Shown: positions 44,424 to 54,030, numbered from the stretch's first letter. The stretch is DNA of 64,000 nucleotides from Nocardiopsis ansamitocini (GCF_030268225.1 NZ_BSQG01000001.1:1291299-1355298), one strand, 5' to 3'. Translations and numbers: made by a program. The notes: generated by a model not told the origin, from the letters alone.

Positions 44424-46388
44424 ATGAGCGGGTTTCGCTACGGGGAGTACGAAGACGGGCCCGACCCTCTTCGTGCGCCCTATGACGTGCGCGCGGCGTT
44501 GGACGAGCTGGGACGGTCCATCATGGCCGGTGAAAGACCGGGCCAGGCACTGCGCGAGCTGCTCCGACGCGGTGTACGCGGATTGGGTGGTCTTGAGGAC
44601 CTGCGGCGTCGGGCCTCGGAACGGGCCGGGCGGCTCCGATCGTCGGGCCGGTTGTCGGGCACCTTGGAGGAGGCCCGACGGCTGCTGGACCGCGCCGTGG
44701 GCGAGGAGCGCGCCGCGCTCTTTCCCGACCCCGGAGACGAGGCGAGGTTGCGCGAGGCCCAACTCGACGACCTGCCGGCCGACGCCGCAGCCGCGGTGCG
44801 CGGCCTCGCCGGGTACGAGTGGCGGTCCGACACCGCGCGGGCAACGTTCGAGGAACTGCGCGGCCTGCTGCGGCGCGAGGTGCTGGACGCGCAGTTCCGT
44901 GGGATGAAACAGGCTCTCTCCGGGGGGTCCCCCGAAGAGCTGCGGCGCGTGGCGACGATGCTGGACGCGTTGAACGCGATGCTGGCGGCTGACGATCGCG
45001 GCGAACACGGCCGGGTCGACTTCGAGCGTTTCATGGCCGAATACGGCGACCTCTTCCCCGACCAGCCCCGCGACCTCAGGGAACTCGTGGATTCGTTGGC
45101 GCGGCGGTCTGCGGCGGCACGGCGGGTGCTGAACTCGCTGACCCCGGCTCAGCGTGCCGAACTCGATGCGCTGGGCCGTCAGGCAGCCATCGACTCCGGC
45201 TTGGCAGACCGGCTCGACCGGCTGGGGCAATCGCTGCGTTCGCGCCGCCCCGACCTCGACTGGTCCGGTGGTGAGGCGGTGGACGGCGGGACCGCGCTGG
45301 GGATGGGCGACGCCACCGGCGTGCTGGAAGAGCTGGCCGAACTCGCCGAACTCGACTCCGCCTTGGGACAGGACTACCCCGGTGCCCGCCTGGACGACGT
45401 GGACTCCGCTGCGGTGCGTCGGTCCTTGGGGACGGGCGCGGCCGAGGAGCTAAAGCGCCTGCGGGAACTCGACCGGCAGCTGCGCGATCAGGGGTACCTC
45501 TCGGGTTCGCGCAACAAGCTGGAGCTCACGCCCAAGGCGGTGCGGCGGCTGGCCGACACAGCGTTGCGCGACGTTCTCTCCGATCGCTCTGCGCCCCGCC
45601 CGGGCGCTCACTCCGTCTCGGACACGGGTGCTTCCGGCGAGCGCACCGGCACGACCCGTCCCTGGCGCTTCGGTGACGAGCAGCCGCTGGATGTGGTGCG
45701 AACGGTCGTCAATGCTGCTGCTCGCCCTGCGGGGCCGGCCGGGCGGGTGCGACTGCGGCCCGAGGACTTCGAGGTGGCCGAGACCGAGCGGCGCGATGCG
45801 GCAGCGGTGTGCCTGCTGGTGGATCTGTCCTACTCGATGGTGGGCCGCGACCTGTGGGGGACGGCCAAACAGACCGCGATGGCACTGCACTCGCTGGTCA
45901 GCACGCGCTTCCCCCAGGACGCCGTGCAGATCATCGGGTTCAACGACTACGCACGGGTGTTGGCCCCGGGTGAACTGGCGGAGCTTTCCCTGGACTGGGT
46001 GCAGGGCACCAACCTGCACCAGGCGCTGGCCCTGGCCGGACGGCACCTGGACCGCCATCCGGAGTTCGACCCGGTTGTACTGGTCGTGACCGACGGCGAG
46101 CCCACCGCCCATCTGGATTCCGAGGGGACGGCCCGGTTCGCCTATCCCCCGGCGGCCGAGACGACCGAGGCGACCATGGCCGAGGTGGACCGGATGACTC
46201 GGCGTGGGGCACGGCTCACCGTGTTCATGTTGGCCGACGACCCGCGGTTGACCGCTTTCGTGACAGAGGTGGTGGATCGCAACGGTGGCCGGATGCTTCG
46301 GCCCGACCCCGACCGGTTGGGCGCGTTCGTGGTGGACGCCCTGCTGTCCCGGCGCGGTTCCGGAAGACGCGCCCGGCGTCGCCCCTGA
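44424..46388 (+). CDS. VWA-domain partner of the MoxR-like ATPase
   Basis: This 654-residue protein has a long charged helical N-terminal region, rich in Arg, Glu and Asp, with LRELLRRGVRGLGGLEDLRR. A von Willebrand A domain occupies the last 200 residues. The MIDAS metal site is complete: DLSYSM (DxSxS), a Thr in WVQGTNLHQAL, and VVTDGEP. Such proteins bind the AAA+ partner and present a substrate, as in ChlD or CoxE. The short 18-base spacing implies co-expression with the ATPase gene. The ending RRGSGRRARRRP is strongly basic. The target complex is unknown. Confidence 0.87.
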   Translation: MSGFRYGEYEDGPDPLRAPYDVRAALDELGRSIMAGERPGQALRELLRRGVRGLGGLEDLRRRASERAGRLRSSGRLSGTLEEARRLLDRAVGEERAALFPDPGDEARLREAQLDDLPADAAAAVRGLAGYEWRSDTARATFEELRGLLRREVLDAQFRGMKQALSGGSPEELRRVATMLDALNAMLAADDRGEHGRVDFERFMAEYGDLFPDQPRDLRELVDSLARRSAAARRVLNSLTPAQRAELDALGRQAAIDSGLADRLDRLGQSLRSRRPDLDWSGGEAVDGGTALGMGDATGVLEELAELAELDSALGQDYPGARLDDVDSAAVRRSLGTGAAEELKRLRELDRQLRDQGYLSGSRNKLELTPKAVRRLADTALRDVLSDRSAPRPGAHSVSDTGASGERTGTTRPWRFGDEQPLDVVRTVVNAAARPAGPAGRVRLRPEDFEVAETERRDAAAVCLLVDLSYSMVGRDLWGTAKQTAMALHSLVSTRFPQDAVQIIGFNDYARVLAPGELAELSLDWVQGTNLHQALALAGRHLDRHPEFDPVVLVVTDGEPTAHLDSEGTARFAYPPAAETTEATMAEVDRMTRRGARLTVFMLADDPRLTAFVTEVVDRNGGRMLRPDPDRLGAFVVDALLSRRGSGRRARRRP

Positions 46389-46481
46389 CCCGCGCCGCTT
46401 GGCGGGCGGGCCGGGGCGATCGCGTCGTCGCCGCGTCGCCGGACGTCTCCTGACACGTCGTCGCGGACGGCACCCTGCGGT

Positions 46482-47627
46482 CTACTCCCCCAGAGCGGTC
46501 AGCAGGTCGGCGACGAGGTCGTCACCGGACTCGATTCCCACGGAGATCCGCACCAGGTCGGCGGGAACCTCCAGCGGTGACCCCGCGGTGGAGGCGTGTG
46601 TCATGCGTCCCGGGTGTTCGATGAGGGACTCCACGCCTCCCAGCGACTCCGCCAGGGTGAACAGTTCGGTCCGATCGCACACCCGCAACGCCGCCTCCTC
46701 GCCGCCGCGCAGCCGGAAGGAGACCATCCCTCCGAAAGCGCTCATCTGGGCTGCGGCGACCTTGTGGCCGGGGTGCTCGGACAAACCGGGGTACAGGACC
46801 TGAGCGACGGCGGGGTGCTCGACCAGTTCGGCGACGACGCGCTCGGCGTTGGCGCAGTGACGGTCCATGCGCACGCCCAGCGTCTTGATCCCGCGCAGGG
46901 TCAGCCACGCGTCGAAGGGACCGGCCACCGCTCCCATCGTGTTCTGGTGGAAGGCGACGCGCTCCCCCAGCTCGGCGTCGGCCGTGACCAGCGCCCCGCC
47001 GACCACGTCGGAGTGCCCTCCCAGGTACTTGGTGGTGGAGTGCACGACCGCGTCCGCGCCCAGCGTGATGGGACGTTGCAGGTAGGGCGAGGCGAAGGTG
47101 TTGTCCACGATCAGCAGCGCGCCCGCCGCGTGCGCGATCTCGCCCAGTGCCCCGATGTCGGCGATGTTGAGGAGCGGGTTGGTGGGCGTCTCGACCCAGA
47201 CCGCGACCGTTTCCGGGCGGATCGCGGCGCGTACGGCGTCCAGGTCGGACAGGTCCACGGCATCCCAGCCGACGCCCCAGCGCTGTAGGACCTTGGACAC
47301 CAGTCGGAAAGTACCCCCATAGGCGTCGCCCGGGATGATCAGGTGGTCCCCGGGCTTGGCGATGGTGCGCAGCAGGGTGTCCTCTGCCGCCATGCCCGAA
47401 GCGAAAGCCAGTCCGCGCGCCCCCGACTCCAGTGCCGCCACGCACTCCTCCAGGGCGGCGCGCGTGGGGTTGCCGGTCCGGGAGTACTCGTAGCCCCCAC
47501 GCAGCCCACCCACGCCGTCCTGGCGGTAGGTGCTTGTCTGGTAGATGGGGACCACAACCGCACCGGTCTCGGCGTCGGCCTCCTGACCAGCGTGGATGGC
47601 CAGTGTTTCAAAACCCTCGTAAGTCAT
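46482..47627 (-). CDS. metB: Cystathionine gamma-synthase
   Basis: This 381-residue PLP enzyme of the Cys/Met metabolism family condenses O-acetyl- or O-succinylhomoserine with cysteine to form cystathionine. The cofactor lysine is K200 in HSTTKYLGGHSD. SRTGNPTR, FASGMAAEDT, ETPTNPLLNIADI and IVDNTFASPY are all standard. Family members also act as cystathionine gamma-lyase, so direction is uncertain; the nearby cbs suggests reverse transsulfuration to cysteine. TACCCT at 47639-47634 ends six bases before the ATG, which suggests a leaderless message. Confidence 0.92.
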   Translation of the reverse strand: MTYEGFETLAIHAGQEADAETGAVVVPIYQTSTYRQDGVGGLRGGYEYSRTGNPTRAALEECVAALESGARGLAFASGMAAEDTLLRTIAKPGDHLIIPGDAYGGTFRLVSKVLQRWGVGWDAVDLSDLDAVRAAIRPETVAVWVETPTNPLLNIADIGALGEIAHAAGALLIVDNTFASPYLQRPITLGADAVVHSTTKYLGGHSDVVGGALVTADAELGERVAFHQNTMGAVAGPFDAWLTLRGIKTLGVRMDRHCANAERVVAELVEHPAVAQVLYPGLSEHPGHKVAAAQMSAFGGMVSFRLRGGEEAALRVCDRTELFTLAESLGGVESLIEHPGRMTHASTAGSPLEVPADLVRISVGIESGDDLVADLLTALGE

Positions 47628-47698
47628 GGGCTCAGGGTAGTGCCGCCGCCGCACCGATTCCGCGCGCTTTCCACGGATCGGGCGGGTGAGGTGTGCCC

Positions 47699-48346
47699 TC
47701 AGTCGGCGGGCGGAGCCGCGTTCTCACGGAGGGGCGGCGACCAGCCGTCTTGCGCATCGTAACGGCGGACGACCCGACCGGGGACCCCCGCGATGACGCT
47801 GTGGTCGGGGTAGTCGCCCGGCCGCACGACCGAACCGGCCGCAACCACGCAGTTGCGCCCCAGATGTACCCCCGGGAGGATCACCGCGTTCGCACCGATC
47901 CAGGTACCCGCACCGATACGCACGGGGCTTTCCGCGGGCCACTGGTGCCCCACAGGGGTCTCGGTGTCGGCGTAGACGTGGTTCTGGTCGGTGATGTAGA
48001 CGTAGGGGCCGGTGAAGACGTTGTCCTCGATGACGATGGACCGGTGTGCGACCACGTGCGAACCGCGGCCGATGGTGCAGCCGTCGCCGATGGTGACGAG
48101 CGGTACCGGGCCGAGGTCCAGGCCGGGGACGAATCCGGCGGTGAGGGTGATGTCGCCGCCCAGGAGCGTGTGGGCGCCGAGGCGGATCCAGGGTTCGCCG
48201 AAAACGGTGGCCGGCGGGAATGCTATCGAGGTTCCCTCCCCGTAGGCCGCGAAGCGCGCCGCAGCATGCGACCCCCGTTTGATGTCGGCCTTGCGTCTGG
48301 CCCATGACCAGGCCGCGCGCACCGCCCAGGAAATCAGCCGTGACAC
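47699..48346 (-). CDS. Left-handed beta-helix acyltransferase
   Basis: The 215-residue product shows hexapeptide repeats through its middle and end: IRLGAHTLLGGDITL, VTIGDGCTIGRGSHVVAHRS, IVIEDNVFTGPYVYI, VRIGAGTWIGANAVIL and PGVHLGRNCVVAAGSVV. These form a trimeric left-handed helix as in maltose or serine O-acetyltransferases. TDQNHVYAD carries the likely catalytic His. GGAGGGGAG precedes the GTG at 48346. The acceptor is unknown. Its place between metB and cbs invites the idea of a serine acetyltransferase, but the N-terminus lacks the CysE helical domain. Confidence 0.87.
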   Translation of the reverse strand: MSRLISWAVRAAWSWARRKADIKRGSHAAARFAAYGEGTSIAFPPATVFGEPWIRLGAHTLLGGDITLTAGFVPGLDLGPVPLVTIGDGCTIGRGSHVVAHRSIVIEDNVFTGPYVYITDQNHVYADTETPVGHQWPAESPVRIGAGTWIGANAVILPGVHLGRNCVVAAGSVVRPGDYPDHSVIAGVPGRVVRRYDAQDGWSPPLRENAAPPAD

Positions 48347-48427
48347 CGCTCCCCTCCTCCGCTCGCCGGCACTACCGAGGGGCATCAGTCAACCAGTGCC
48401 GGGCAAGCCCCCTGTCCCGGGGGCGCC

Positions 48428-48462
48428 GTCCGGGGGCCGGCCGCGGCGGGCCGACCCCGGAC
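48428..48462 (-). terminator. Hairpin after cbs
   Basis: GTCCGGGG (48428-48435) pairs with CCCCGGAC (48455-48462), and the enclosed GC-rich bases can pair further. It ends four bases from the cbs stop codon, on the downstream side. Confidence 0.5.
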
Positions 48463-48466
48463 CGGG

Positions 48467-49834
48467 TCAGCCCGCGAGGTGGGCGAGCAGGTCCTGGCGG
48501 GTCAGCAGCCCGGCGGGCTTCCCGTCCACGAGGACGACCACGGCGCCGGCCTGCTGAAGCAGCTCGACGCACCGGCTCACCGGCTCACCGGATCCCGCCA
48601 GCGGCAATGGGGCGCTCATGTGCGACTCGACCGGGTCGCTCAGCTCGGCGCGCCCGTTGAACAGGGCGTCGAGAAGGTCCCGCTCGGCAATCGCGCCGAC
48701 GACCTCGGCCGCCATGACCGGAGGCTCTTCCTTCATCACCGGCAGCTGGGACACCCCGTACTCGCGCATGATGGCCACCGCGGTGCCGACGGTCTCGTCC
48801 GGGTGCGTGTGCACGAACTCGGGCAGCGAGGCGCCCTTGCCCGCGAGGACCTGTCCCGCGGTCGCCTCCTCGGTCTCGGCGGAAAGGAAGCCGTAGTCGG
48901 CCATCCACTCGTCGTTGAAGATCTTGCCGAGGTAACCGCGACCGCCGTCGGGCAGCAGGACCACGATGACGTCGTCGGGCGCGGCGGTGGCCGCCACCTT
49001 GAGCGCGGCGGCGACAGCAAGCCCGCAGGAGCCGCCGACCAGCAGTGACTCGTCCTTGGCGAGCTGACGGGTCATGAGGAAGGACTCTTTGTCGCTGACC
49101 GCGATGACCTCGTCGCAGATCTCGGTGTCATAGGTCTGGGGCCAGATGTCCTCGCCGACACCCTCGACGAGGTAGGGGCGTCCGCTTCCCCCGGAGTAGA
49201 CCGATCCTTCGGGGTCGGCCCCGATGACCTTGACCTTTCCTCCGGAGACCTCCTTGAGGTAGCGTCCCGCGCCGGAGATGGTGCCGCCGGTACCGATCCC
49301 CGCGACGAAGTGGGTGATGCGGCCTTCGGTCTGCTCCCACAGTTCCGGGCCGGTGCTCTCGTAGTGCGACTGGGGGTTGTTGGGGTTGGTGTACTGGTCG
49401 GGCTTCCAGGCGTCCGGAGTGCTCTCGGCGAGGCGGTCGGACACCGAGTAGTAGGAGTCGGGGTGGTCGGGGGCGACCGTGGTGGGGCAGACCACGACCT
49501 CTGCACCGTAGGCGCGCAGCACGGCGAGCTTGTCGTTGCTGACCTTGTCCGGGCAGACGAAGATGCAGCGGTACCCCTTCTCCGCCGCCACGATGGCAAG
49601 TCCCACGCCGGTGTTGCCCGAGGTGGGCTCGACGATGGTCCCACCCGGTTTGAGCAGGCCCTTCTTTTCCGCATCCTCGACCATGCTCAGGGCGATCCGG
49701 TCCTTGACCGACCCGCCGGGGTTGAAGTATTCGACCTTGGCCAGGACGGTCGGTGCGAGTCCTTTGGCGACCTTGCGCAACCGAACCAGCGGGGTGTCGC
49801 CGACCAATTCGATCAGAGAGTTGTAGACCCGCAT
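48467..49834 (-). CDS. cbs: Cystathionine beta-synthase
   Basis: This 455-residue PLP enzyme joins serine and homocysteine to give cystathionine. The cofactor lysine is K44 in NPGGSVKDR, and the phosphate loop is PTSGNTGVGLAI. Two CBS regulatory domains follow (about 340-455), with VHTHPDETVGTAVAIMREYG and SGEPVSRCVELLQQAGAVVV. CBS domains usually bind adenosyl ligands. There is no heme-binding N-terminus. The ATG at 49834 follows a GGGGGAG site; a longer in-frame extension upstream is unlikely. Together with metB it can convert methionine sulfur to cysteine, a precursor of mycothiol. Confidence 0.95.
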   Translation of the reverse strand: MRVYNSLIELVGDTPLVRLRKVAKGLAPTVLAKVEYFNPGGSVKDRIALSMVEDAEKKGLLKPGGTIVEPTSGNTGVGLAIVAAEKGYRCIFVCPDKVSNDKLAVLRAYGAEVVVCPTTVAPDHPDSYYSVSDRLAESTPDAWKPDQYTNPNNPQSHYESTGPELWEQTEGRITHFVAGIGTGGTISGAGRYLKEVSGGKVKVIGADPEGSVYSGGSGRPYLVEGVGEDIWPQTYDTEICDEVIAVSDKESFLMTRQLAKDESLLVGGSCGLAVAAALKVAATAAPDDVIVVLLPDGGRGYLGKIFNDEWMADYGFLSAETEEATAGQVLAGKGASLPEFVHTHPDETVGTAVAIMREYGVSQLPVMKEEPPVMAAEVVGAIAERDLLDALFNGRAELSDPVESHMSAPLPLAGSGEPVSRCVELLQQAGAVVVLVDGKPAGLLTRQDLLAHLAG

Positions 49835-50106
49835 CAGCGGCTCCCCCTTGCTTTCTAGCGTGCTCCTGCAACCGTGGATCTCACGGCGCTCACTGTCAGC
49901 AGCGGTCATTTCACCGCCACAGAGCCGGTCGAGCCGGTTTTCATTCGACCTTAACGCGGGCTTCGGGCTCCACGACCTCACTCGCACAGTTCACGCGAGG
50001 TTCGTCGTGTCGCGCACCCTCCCGGCATAACCTGACTGTTTGGATGACGTGGTGGGGATAAGCCTTCACCCTCGCACCCGGCAGCTCGACGCAGGAGGCG
50101 AAAGGC

Positions 50107-51141
50107 ATGGTGCTGCGCGCCGCACGCGCACGGAGGATCGCGACCGCCACGGCGTTCGGGGGCGGTGGACTGACACTGTTGGGCGCCAGCACCCTGGTCC
50201 TGCTGTATGTGCAGGTCCGCGCAGCCTACCGGTCGATCGGGCAGACCGAGTGGAAGCGCCCCAAGGACAACGGGCTCTACGGCACCGGCGACGGCGAGCC
50301 GATCCGATTCGTGATGATGGGCGACTCCACCGCCGCCGGCTTCGCGGTGACCGATGCGTTGCAGACACCGGCGGCGTTGATCGCCTCGGGCCTGGCGGCA
50401 GCCGCGGATCGGCCTGTCCGGTTGCGCAACGTGGCGAGGGTGGGGGCGACCTCGCGCGACCTCCTGGCGCAGTTGGAGAAGATCCGCCCCCTTTCACCGC
50501 GCCTGGCCGTCGTCTTCGTCGGGGCCAACGACGTGACGCACCGGATTCGCCCTGCCGACGCGGTCGCCCACCTGCAGTACGTGGTCCGAGAACTGGTCGG
50601 CGCCGGCACAGCGGTGGTGGTGGGCACCTGCCCCGACCTGGGGACGGTGCAGCCGTTCGCGCAGCCGCTGCGGTACATCGCCCGTCGGGCTTCACGTCAG
50701 CTGGCCGCGGCGCAGACCATCGCGGTGGTCGAGGAAGGCGGTCGCACGGTATCGCTGAGCGACCTGCTCTCCGACGACTTCCAGCTGTACCCGGATGAAA
50801 TGTTCGGCCCGGACCGCTTCCACCCCTCTGCGCGTGGCTACGCCCAGGCCGCGACCGCGGTCCTTCCTTCCGCGTGCGCGGCGCTGGGCCTGCTTCCCGA
50901 GCCCGTTGATCCCGCAACCGGGCGAGGCGAAGGCGTACTGCCGGTGCACCGCGCAGCGGCGGCCGCGGCCGAACGGGCCGGGACCGAGGTCAGCGGCGCG
51001 CGCGTGGCCGGAGTCGAGCACGGTCCACGGGGCCGCTGGGCGCGGCTGCTGCGCCGCGAGGCCCAACCGGACGCCACCGGTTTCCAGCAGGATCCGACCA
51101 ATGAGACCCCGCAGGCCGACAGCGGACCCGCCAAGCGTTAA
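50107..51141 (+). CDS. Membrane-anchored SGNH/GDSL hydrolase
   Basis: This 344-residue protein has an N-terminal signal anchor (about 14-36) and an SGNH esterase domain: block I MMGDSTAAGFA with catalytic S74, block II Gly in RNVARVGATS, block III VVFVGANDV, and block V DRFHPSARGYAQ with the Asp-His pair. It should act outside the cell on an ester or acyl group. The C-terminal 90 residues are Ala/Arg-rich and probably disordered. GGAGG precedes the ATG. Mycobacteria have a similar gene between cbs and fadA3. Confidence 0.9.
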   Translation: MVLRAARARRIATATAFGGGGLTLLGASTLVLLYVQVRAAYRSIGQTEWKRPKDNGLYGTGDGEPIRFVMMGDSTAAGFAVTDALQTPAALIASGLAAAADRPVRLRNVARVGATSRDLLAQLEKIRPLSPRLAVVFVGANDVTHRIRPADAVAHLQYVVRELVGAGTAVVVGTCPDLGTVQPFAQPLRYIARRASRQLAAAQTIAVVEEGGRTVSLSDLLSDDFQLYPDEMFGPDRFHPSARGYAQAATAVLPSACAALGLLPEPVDPATGRGEGVLPVHRAAAAAAERAGTEVSGARVAGVEHGPRGRWARLLRREAQPDATGFQQDPTNETPQADSGPAKR

Positions 51142-51206
51142 CGTGCGAGTAACCAAGCAGGCACTACGGGTCTGCTCGGCACCGCTTCGACAGAAAGGCC
51201 GCGAAC

Positions 51207-52430
51207 ATGCCCGAGGCAGTCATCGTCGCAACGGCGCGCTCCCCCATCGGACGGGCGTTCAAGGGATCTCTCAAAGACCTACGGCCCGACGACATCGCCG
51301 TGCAGATCATCTCGGCGGCCCTCGCCAAGGTGCCGCAGCTGGACCCGTCGACCATCGACGACCTGCTGGTCGGTTGCGGGCTGCCGGGTGGCGAGCAGGG
51401 ATACAACCTGGCTCGGGTGATCGCGGTCCAACTGGGCCTGGACACCGTTCCGGGTGCGACCGTCACGCGCTACTGCTCCTCGTCGCTGCAGACCACCCGC
51501 ATGGCCTATCACGCGATCAAGGCCGGCGAGGGCGACGTGTTCGTCTCGGCCGGCGTGGAGATGGTGAGCCGGTTCGTGAAGGGCAGCAGCGACTCCCTGC
51601 CCGACACCAAGAACCCGCTGTTCGCCGGTGCCGAGGCCCGCACCGAGAAGCGCGCCGAGGGCGGAAGTCCTGCGTGGGGCGACCCGCGCGACGACGGCGA
51701 CGTGCCCGACGTCTACATCGCGATGGGCCAGACCGCGGAGAACGTCGTCCAGCTTCGCGGCCTGTCGCGCCGGCGTCAGGACGAGTTCGGTGTGCGCTCG
51801 CAGAACCTGGCCGAGAAGTCCCTGGACAACGGTTTCTGGGAGCGCGACATCACCCCGGTGACCCTCCCCGACGGCACCGTGGTCTCTGCCGACGACGGTC
51901 CTCGACGCGGCACCACCTACGAGAAGGTCTCGCAGCTCAAGCCGGTTTTTCGCCCGGACGGAACGGTAACGGCCGGAAACTGCTGCCCGCTCAACGACGG
52001 CGCGGCAGCGTTGGTCGTCATGAGCGACGTCAAAGCCGCCCAACTGGGCATCACACCGCTTGCACGAATCGTCTCGACCGGCGTGACCGGCCTGTCCCCC
52101 GAGATCATGGGCCTGGGGCCTGTCGAGGCGTCCCGCCAGGCGCTGGCGCGGGCGAACATGGCGATCTCCGACGTGGACCTGGTGGAGATCAACGAGGCGT
52201 TCGCCGCACAGGTCCTGCCCTCGGCAGATGACCTGGGGATCGACATCGAGGCGAAGCTGAACGTCAACGGCGGCGGCATCGCGGTGGGCCACCCGTTCGG
52301 GATGACCGGTGCCCGCATCACCACGACACTGATCAACAGCCTGAGCTTCCACGACAAGACCTTCGGTCTGGAGACCATGTGCGTGGGCGGCGGGCAGGGC
52401 ATGGCCGCGGTGTTCGAACGACTGAGCTGA
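51207..52430 (+). CDS. Acetyl-CoA C-acyltransferase (thiolase)
   Basis: This 407-residue thiolase cleaves 3-ketoacyl-CoA in beta-oxidation or runs in the reverse direction. The catalytic residues are C90 in TRYCSSSLQTT, H362 in GGIAVGHPFGMTGAR and C392 in MCVGGGQGMA; NEAFAAQ is also intact. The gene corresponds in position to mycobacterial fadA3. No dehydrogenase or hydratase partner lies beside it. Substrate chain length cannot be told from the sequence. Confidence 0.93.
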   Translation: MPEAVIVATARSPIGRAFKGSLKDLRPDDIAVQIISAALAKVPQLDPSTIDDLLVGCGLPGGEQGYNLARVIAVQLGLDTVPGATVTRYCSSSLQTTRMAYHAIKAGEGDVFVSAGVEMVSRFVKGSSDSLPDTKNPLFAGAEARTEKRAEGGSPAWGDPRDDGDVPDVYIAMGQTAENVVQLRGLSRRRQDEFGVRSQNLAEKSLDNGFWERDITPVTLPDGTVVSADDGPRRGTTYEKVSQLKPVFRPDGTVTAGNCCPLNDGAAALVVMSDVKAAQLGITPLARIVSTGVTGLSPEIMGLGPVEASRQALARANMAISDVDLVEINEAFAAQVLPSADDLGIDIEAKLNVNGGGIAVGHPFGMTGARITTTLINSLSFHDKTFGLETMCVGGGQGMAAVFERLS

Positions 52431-52652
52431 TACCGGCACACCACCCGGGAGCGGGGCATCGCATGTGAATTTTCCGCTTTGCCGGTGATAACGGTTTATT
52501 GCCGCTGTATCAATCGGACACACGCGCGAAGTCGTCCGGAAAGTAAAAATGGATCTACGGAATCGCGCGTAAAAGGTCGCGACAAAGCCTTGTCCAAACC
52601 GTGATCGTGTTGCAGGGTCGAAGGCAAGTGCCGATCACTCTCGGAGGTGCCT

Positions 52653-52898
52653 ATGTCACTGACCCACTCGCCGGAGAAACACGCACTGCTCATCGATCGA
52701 ATCCCGACCGTCACCGGTCGCAAACTCCACGAGTGGTTTGACGTTCTGGAACGAGGCCCTGGACTCGCCAGTTGCTCGGAGCGGTCCCACTGGCTGACCG
52801 ACGAGTACGGACTCAGCAACGGCTACGCCCGCGCGATCGTGCAGGAGTTCGACCGCCGCCGCCGCAACCGCTCGACCGTCCCTTCCCAGCGCTCCTAG
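52653..52898 (+). CDS. DUF4287 small protein
   Basis: The 81-residue product starts at ATG 52653, seven bases after GGAG. It has the DUF4287 pattern: a helix with TGRKLHEWFDVLE, then ERSHWLTDEYGLSNGYARAI and VQEFDRRRRNR. The basic tail hints at nucleic-acid contact, but the function of the family is unknown. The 220 bases upstream are AT-rich relative to the genome and probably hold its promoter. Confidence 0.8.
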   Translation: MSLTHSPEKHALLIDRIPTVTGRKLHEWFDVLERGPGLASCSERSHWLTDEYGLSNGYARAIVQEFDRRRRNRSTVPSQRS

Positions 52899-52936
52899 CG
52901 ACCGCAATCGCCGAGGACCCCACTGGATCAACCGAA

Positions 52937-52970
52937 AGCGCCGCACCCGAAGCTGATCGGGTGCGGCGCT
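52937..52970. terminator. Bidirectional terminator between DUF4287 and the Bax1-I gene
   Basis: AGCGCCGCACCCGA (52937-52950) pairs perfectly with TCGGGTGCGGCGCT (52957-52970) around AGCTGA. The neighbouring genes converge. Confidence 0.85.
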
Positions 52971-53007
52971 GATCGTCCACCGATGTTGCCCTGGGGCATA
53001 CCGGCGG

Positions 53008-53913
53008 CTATTCGCTGAAAATTGCCTGGATCATCCAGAGCAGACGCAGGATCTCGATGTAGAGCCAGACCAGGGTGACGGTCAGGCCGAAGGCGAGCTG
53101 CCAGGAGAAGTTCTCCGGGAGCCCCATCTCGATGGCGTCGTCGACGCCCTTGAACTCGATGGCCAGCACCAGCGCGGCGATCACGATGACCACGAGGCTG
53201 ACGATGATGCCGAGCGGGCTTGCGGTACGCAGGCCCAGGCCGCCGTCGATGAAGAAGCTGAGCACGAAGTTGGCCAGCAGCAGCACGAAGATGCCGATGG
53301 CAGCGGCCGAGACCACCTTGATGAAGGTGTTGGTGACCCGGATGACCTTGAACTTGTACAGCGCGAGCATGCCGCCGGCCACGAACAGGGTGCCGAAGAT
53401 GGCGGGAACGACCAGACCGCCGCCGGTCATGTTGGCCAGCGAGCTTTCCAGCACGAAGCTGAAACCACCGACGAACAGACCCTCGAGCACCGCGTAGGTG
53501 AGGATGAGGGCGGGGTTGTTGGACTGCTTGAAGCTGATGACCAGGCCGAGGATCAGCGCGCCGATGGCACCGACGATGGTCAGCAGCAGAGCCAGGCCGG
53601 GGTTGGCCATGGCGAGGAAGTAGGTGGCGACGGCGGCGAGCACGACGGTTCCCAGCGTGAAGCCGGTCCGCATGACCACGTCGTCGATGGTGATCGGGCG
53701 GTAGTCGGCACCGCGCGCGAAACCTTGCTGGGGGTAGCCGGGCTGCTGCCCGTACCCCTGCTGGGGGTAGCCGGGCTGCTGCCCGTACCCCTGCTGGGGG
53801 TAGCCGGGCTGCTGCCCGTACCCCTGCTGGGGGTAGGAGCCATATGCGCCTGCGCCTCCCCGGCCAGACGACATGACCCGCTTGAGAGCGGGGTTGGAAC
53901 TGCGCATCCGCAT
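53008..53913 (-). CDS. Bax inhibitor-1/YccA-family membrane protein
   Basis: This 301-residue protein has a Gln/Pro/Tyr-rich cytoplasmic head containing an 11-residue repeat ([11 protein letters not shown]) and then about seven membrane helices. The segments [40 protein letters not shown] and EILRLLW with acidic residues are typical of the Bax1-I/YccA family. Members form pH-sensitive calcium leak channels or modulate membrane proteases; which applies here is unknown. I chose ATG 53913. Confidence 0.92.
   Translation of the reverse strand: MRMRSSNPALKRVMSSGRGGAGAYGSYPQQGYGQQPGYPQQGYGQQPGYPQQGYGQQPGYPQQGFARGADYRPITIDDVVMRTGFTLGTVVLAAVATYFLAMANPGLALLLTIVGAIGALILGLVISFKQSNNPALILTYAVLEGLFVGGFSFVLESSLANMTGGGLVVPAIFGTLFVAGGMLALYKFKVIRVTNTFIKVVSAAAIGIFVLLLANFVLSFFIDGGLGLRTASPLGIIVSLVVIVIAALVLAIEFKGVDDAIEMGLPENFSWQLAFGLTVTLVWLYIEILRLLWMIQAIFSE
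53727..53836. repeat. 33-bp tandem repeat in the Bax1-I gene head
   Basis: Three perfect copies of a 33-base unit (53727-53759, 53760-53792, 53793-53825) are followed by a partial copy. Each encodes 11 residues, so copy number can change without breaking the frame. Confidence 0.95.
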
Positions 53914-54030
53914 TTTCGTAGTACACCTTTCAGGGCGTAATTGTCCTGCGAACAACGTAACGCACGCCCTGTCACAGGGGTTCCCGCGAATTCGTCACAG
54001 TCCCGAATCAGTCATCGCGCCATGACAGGC

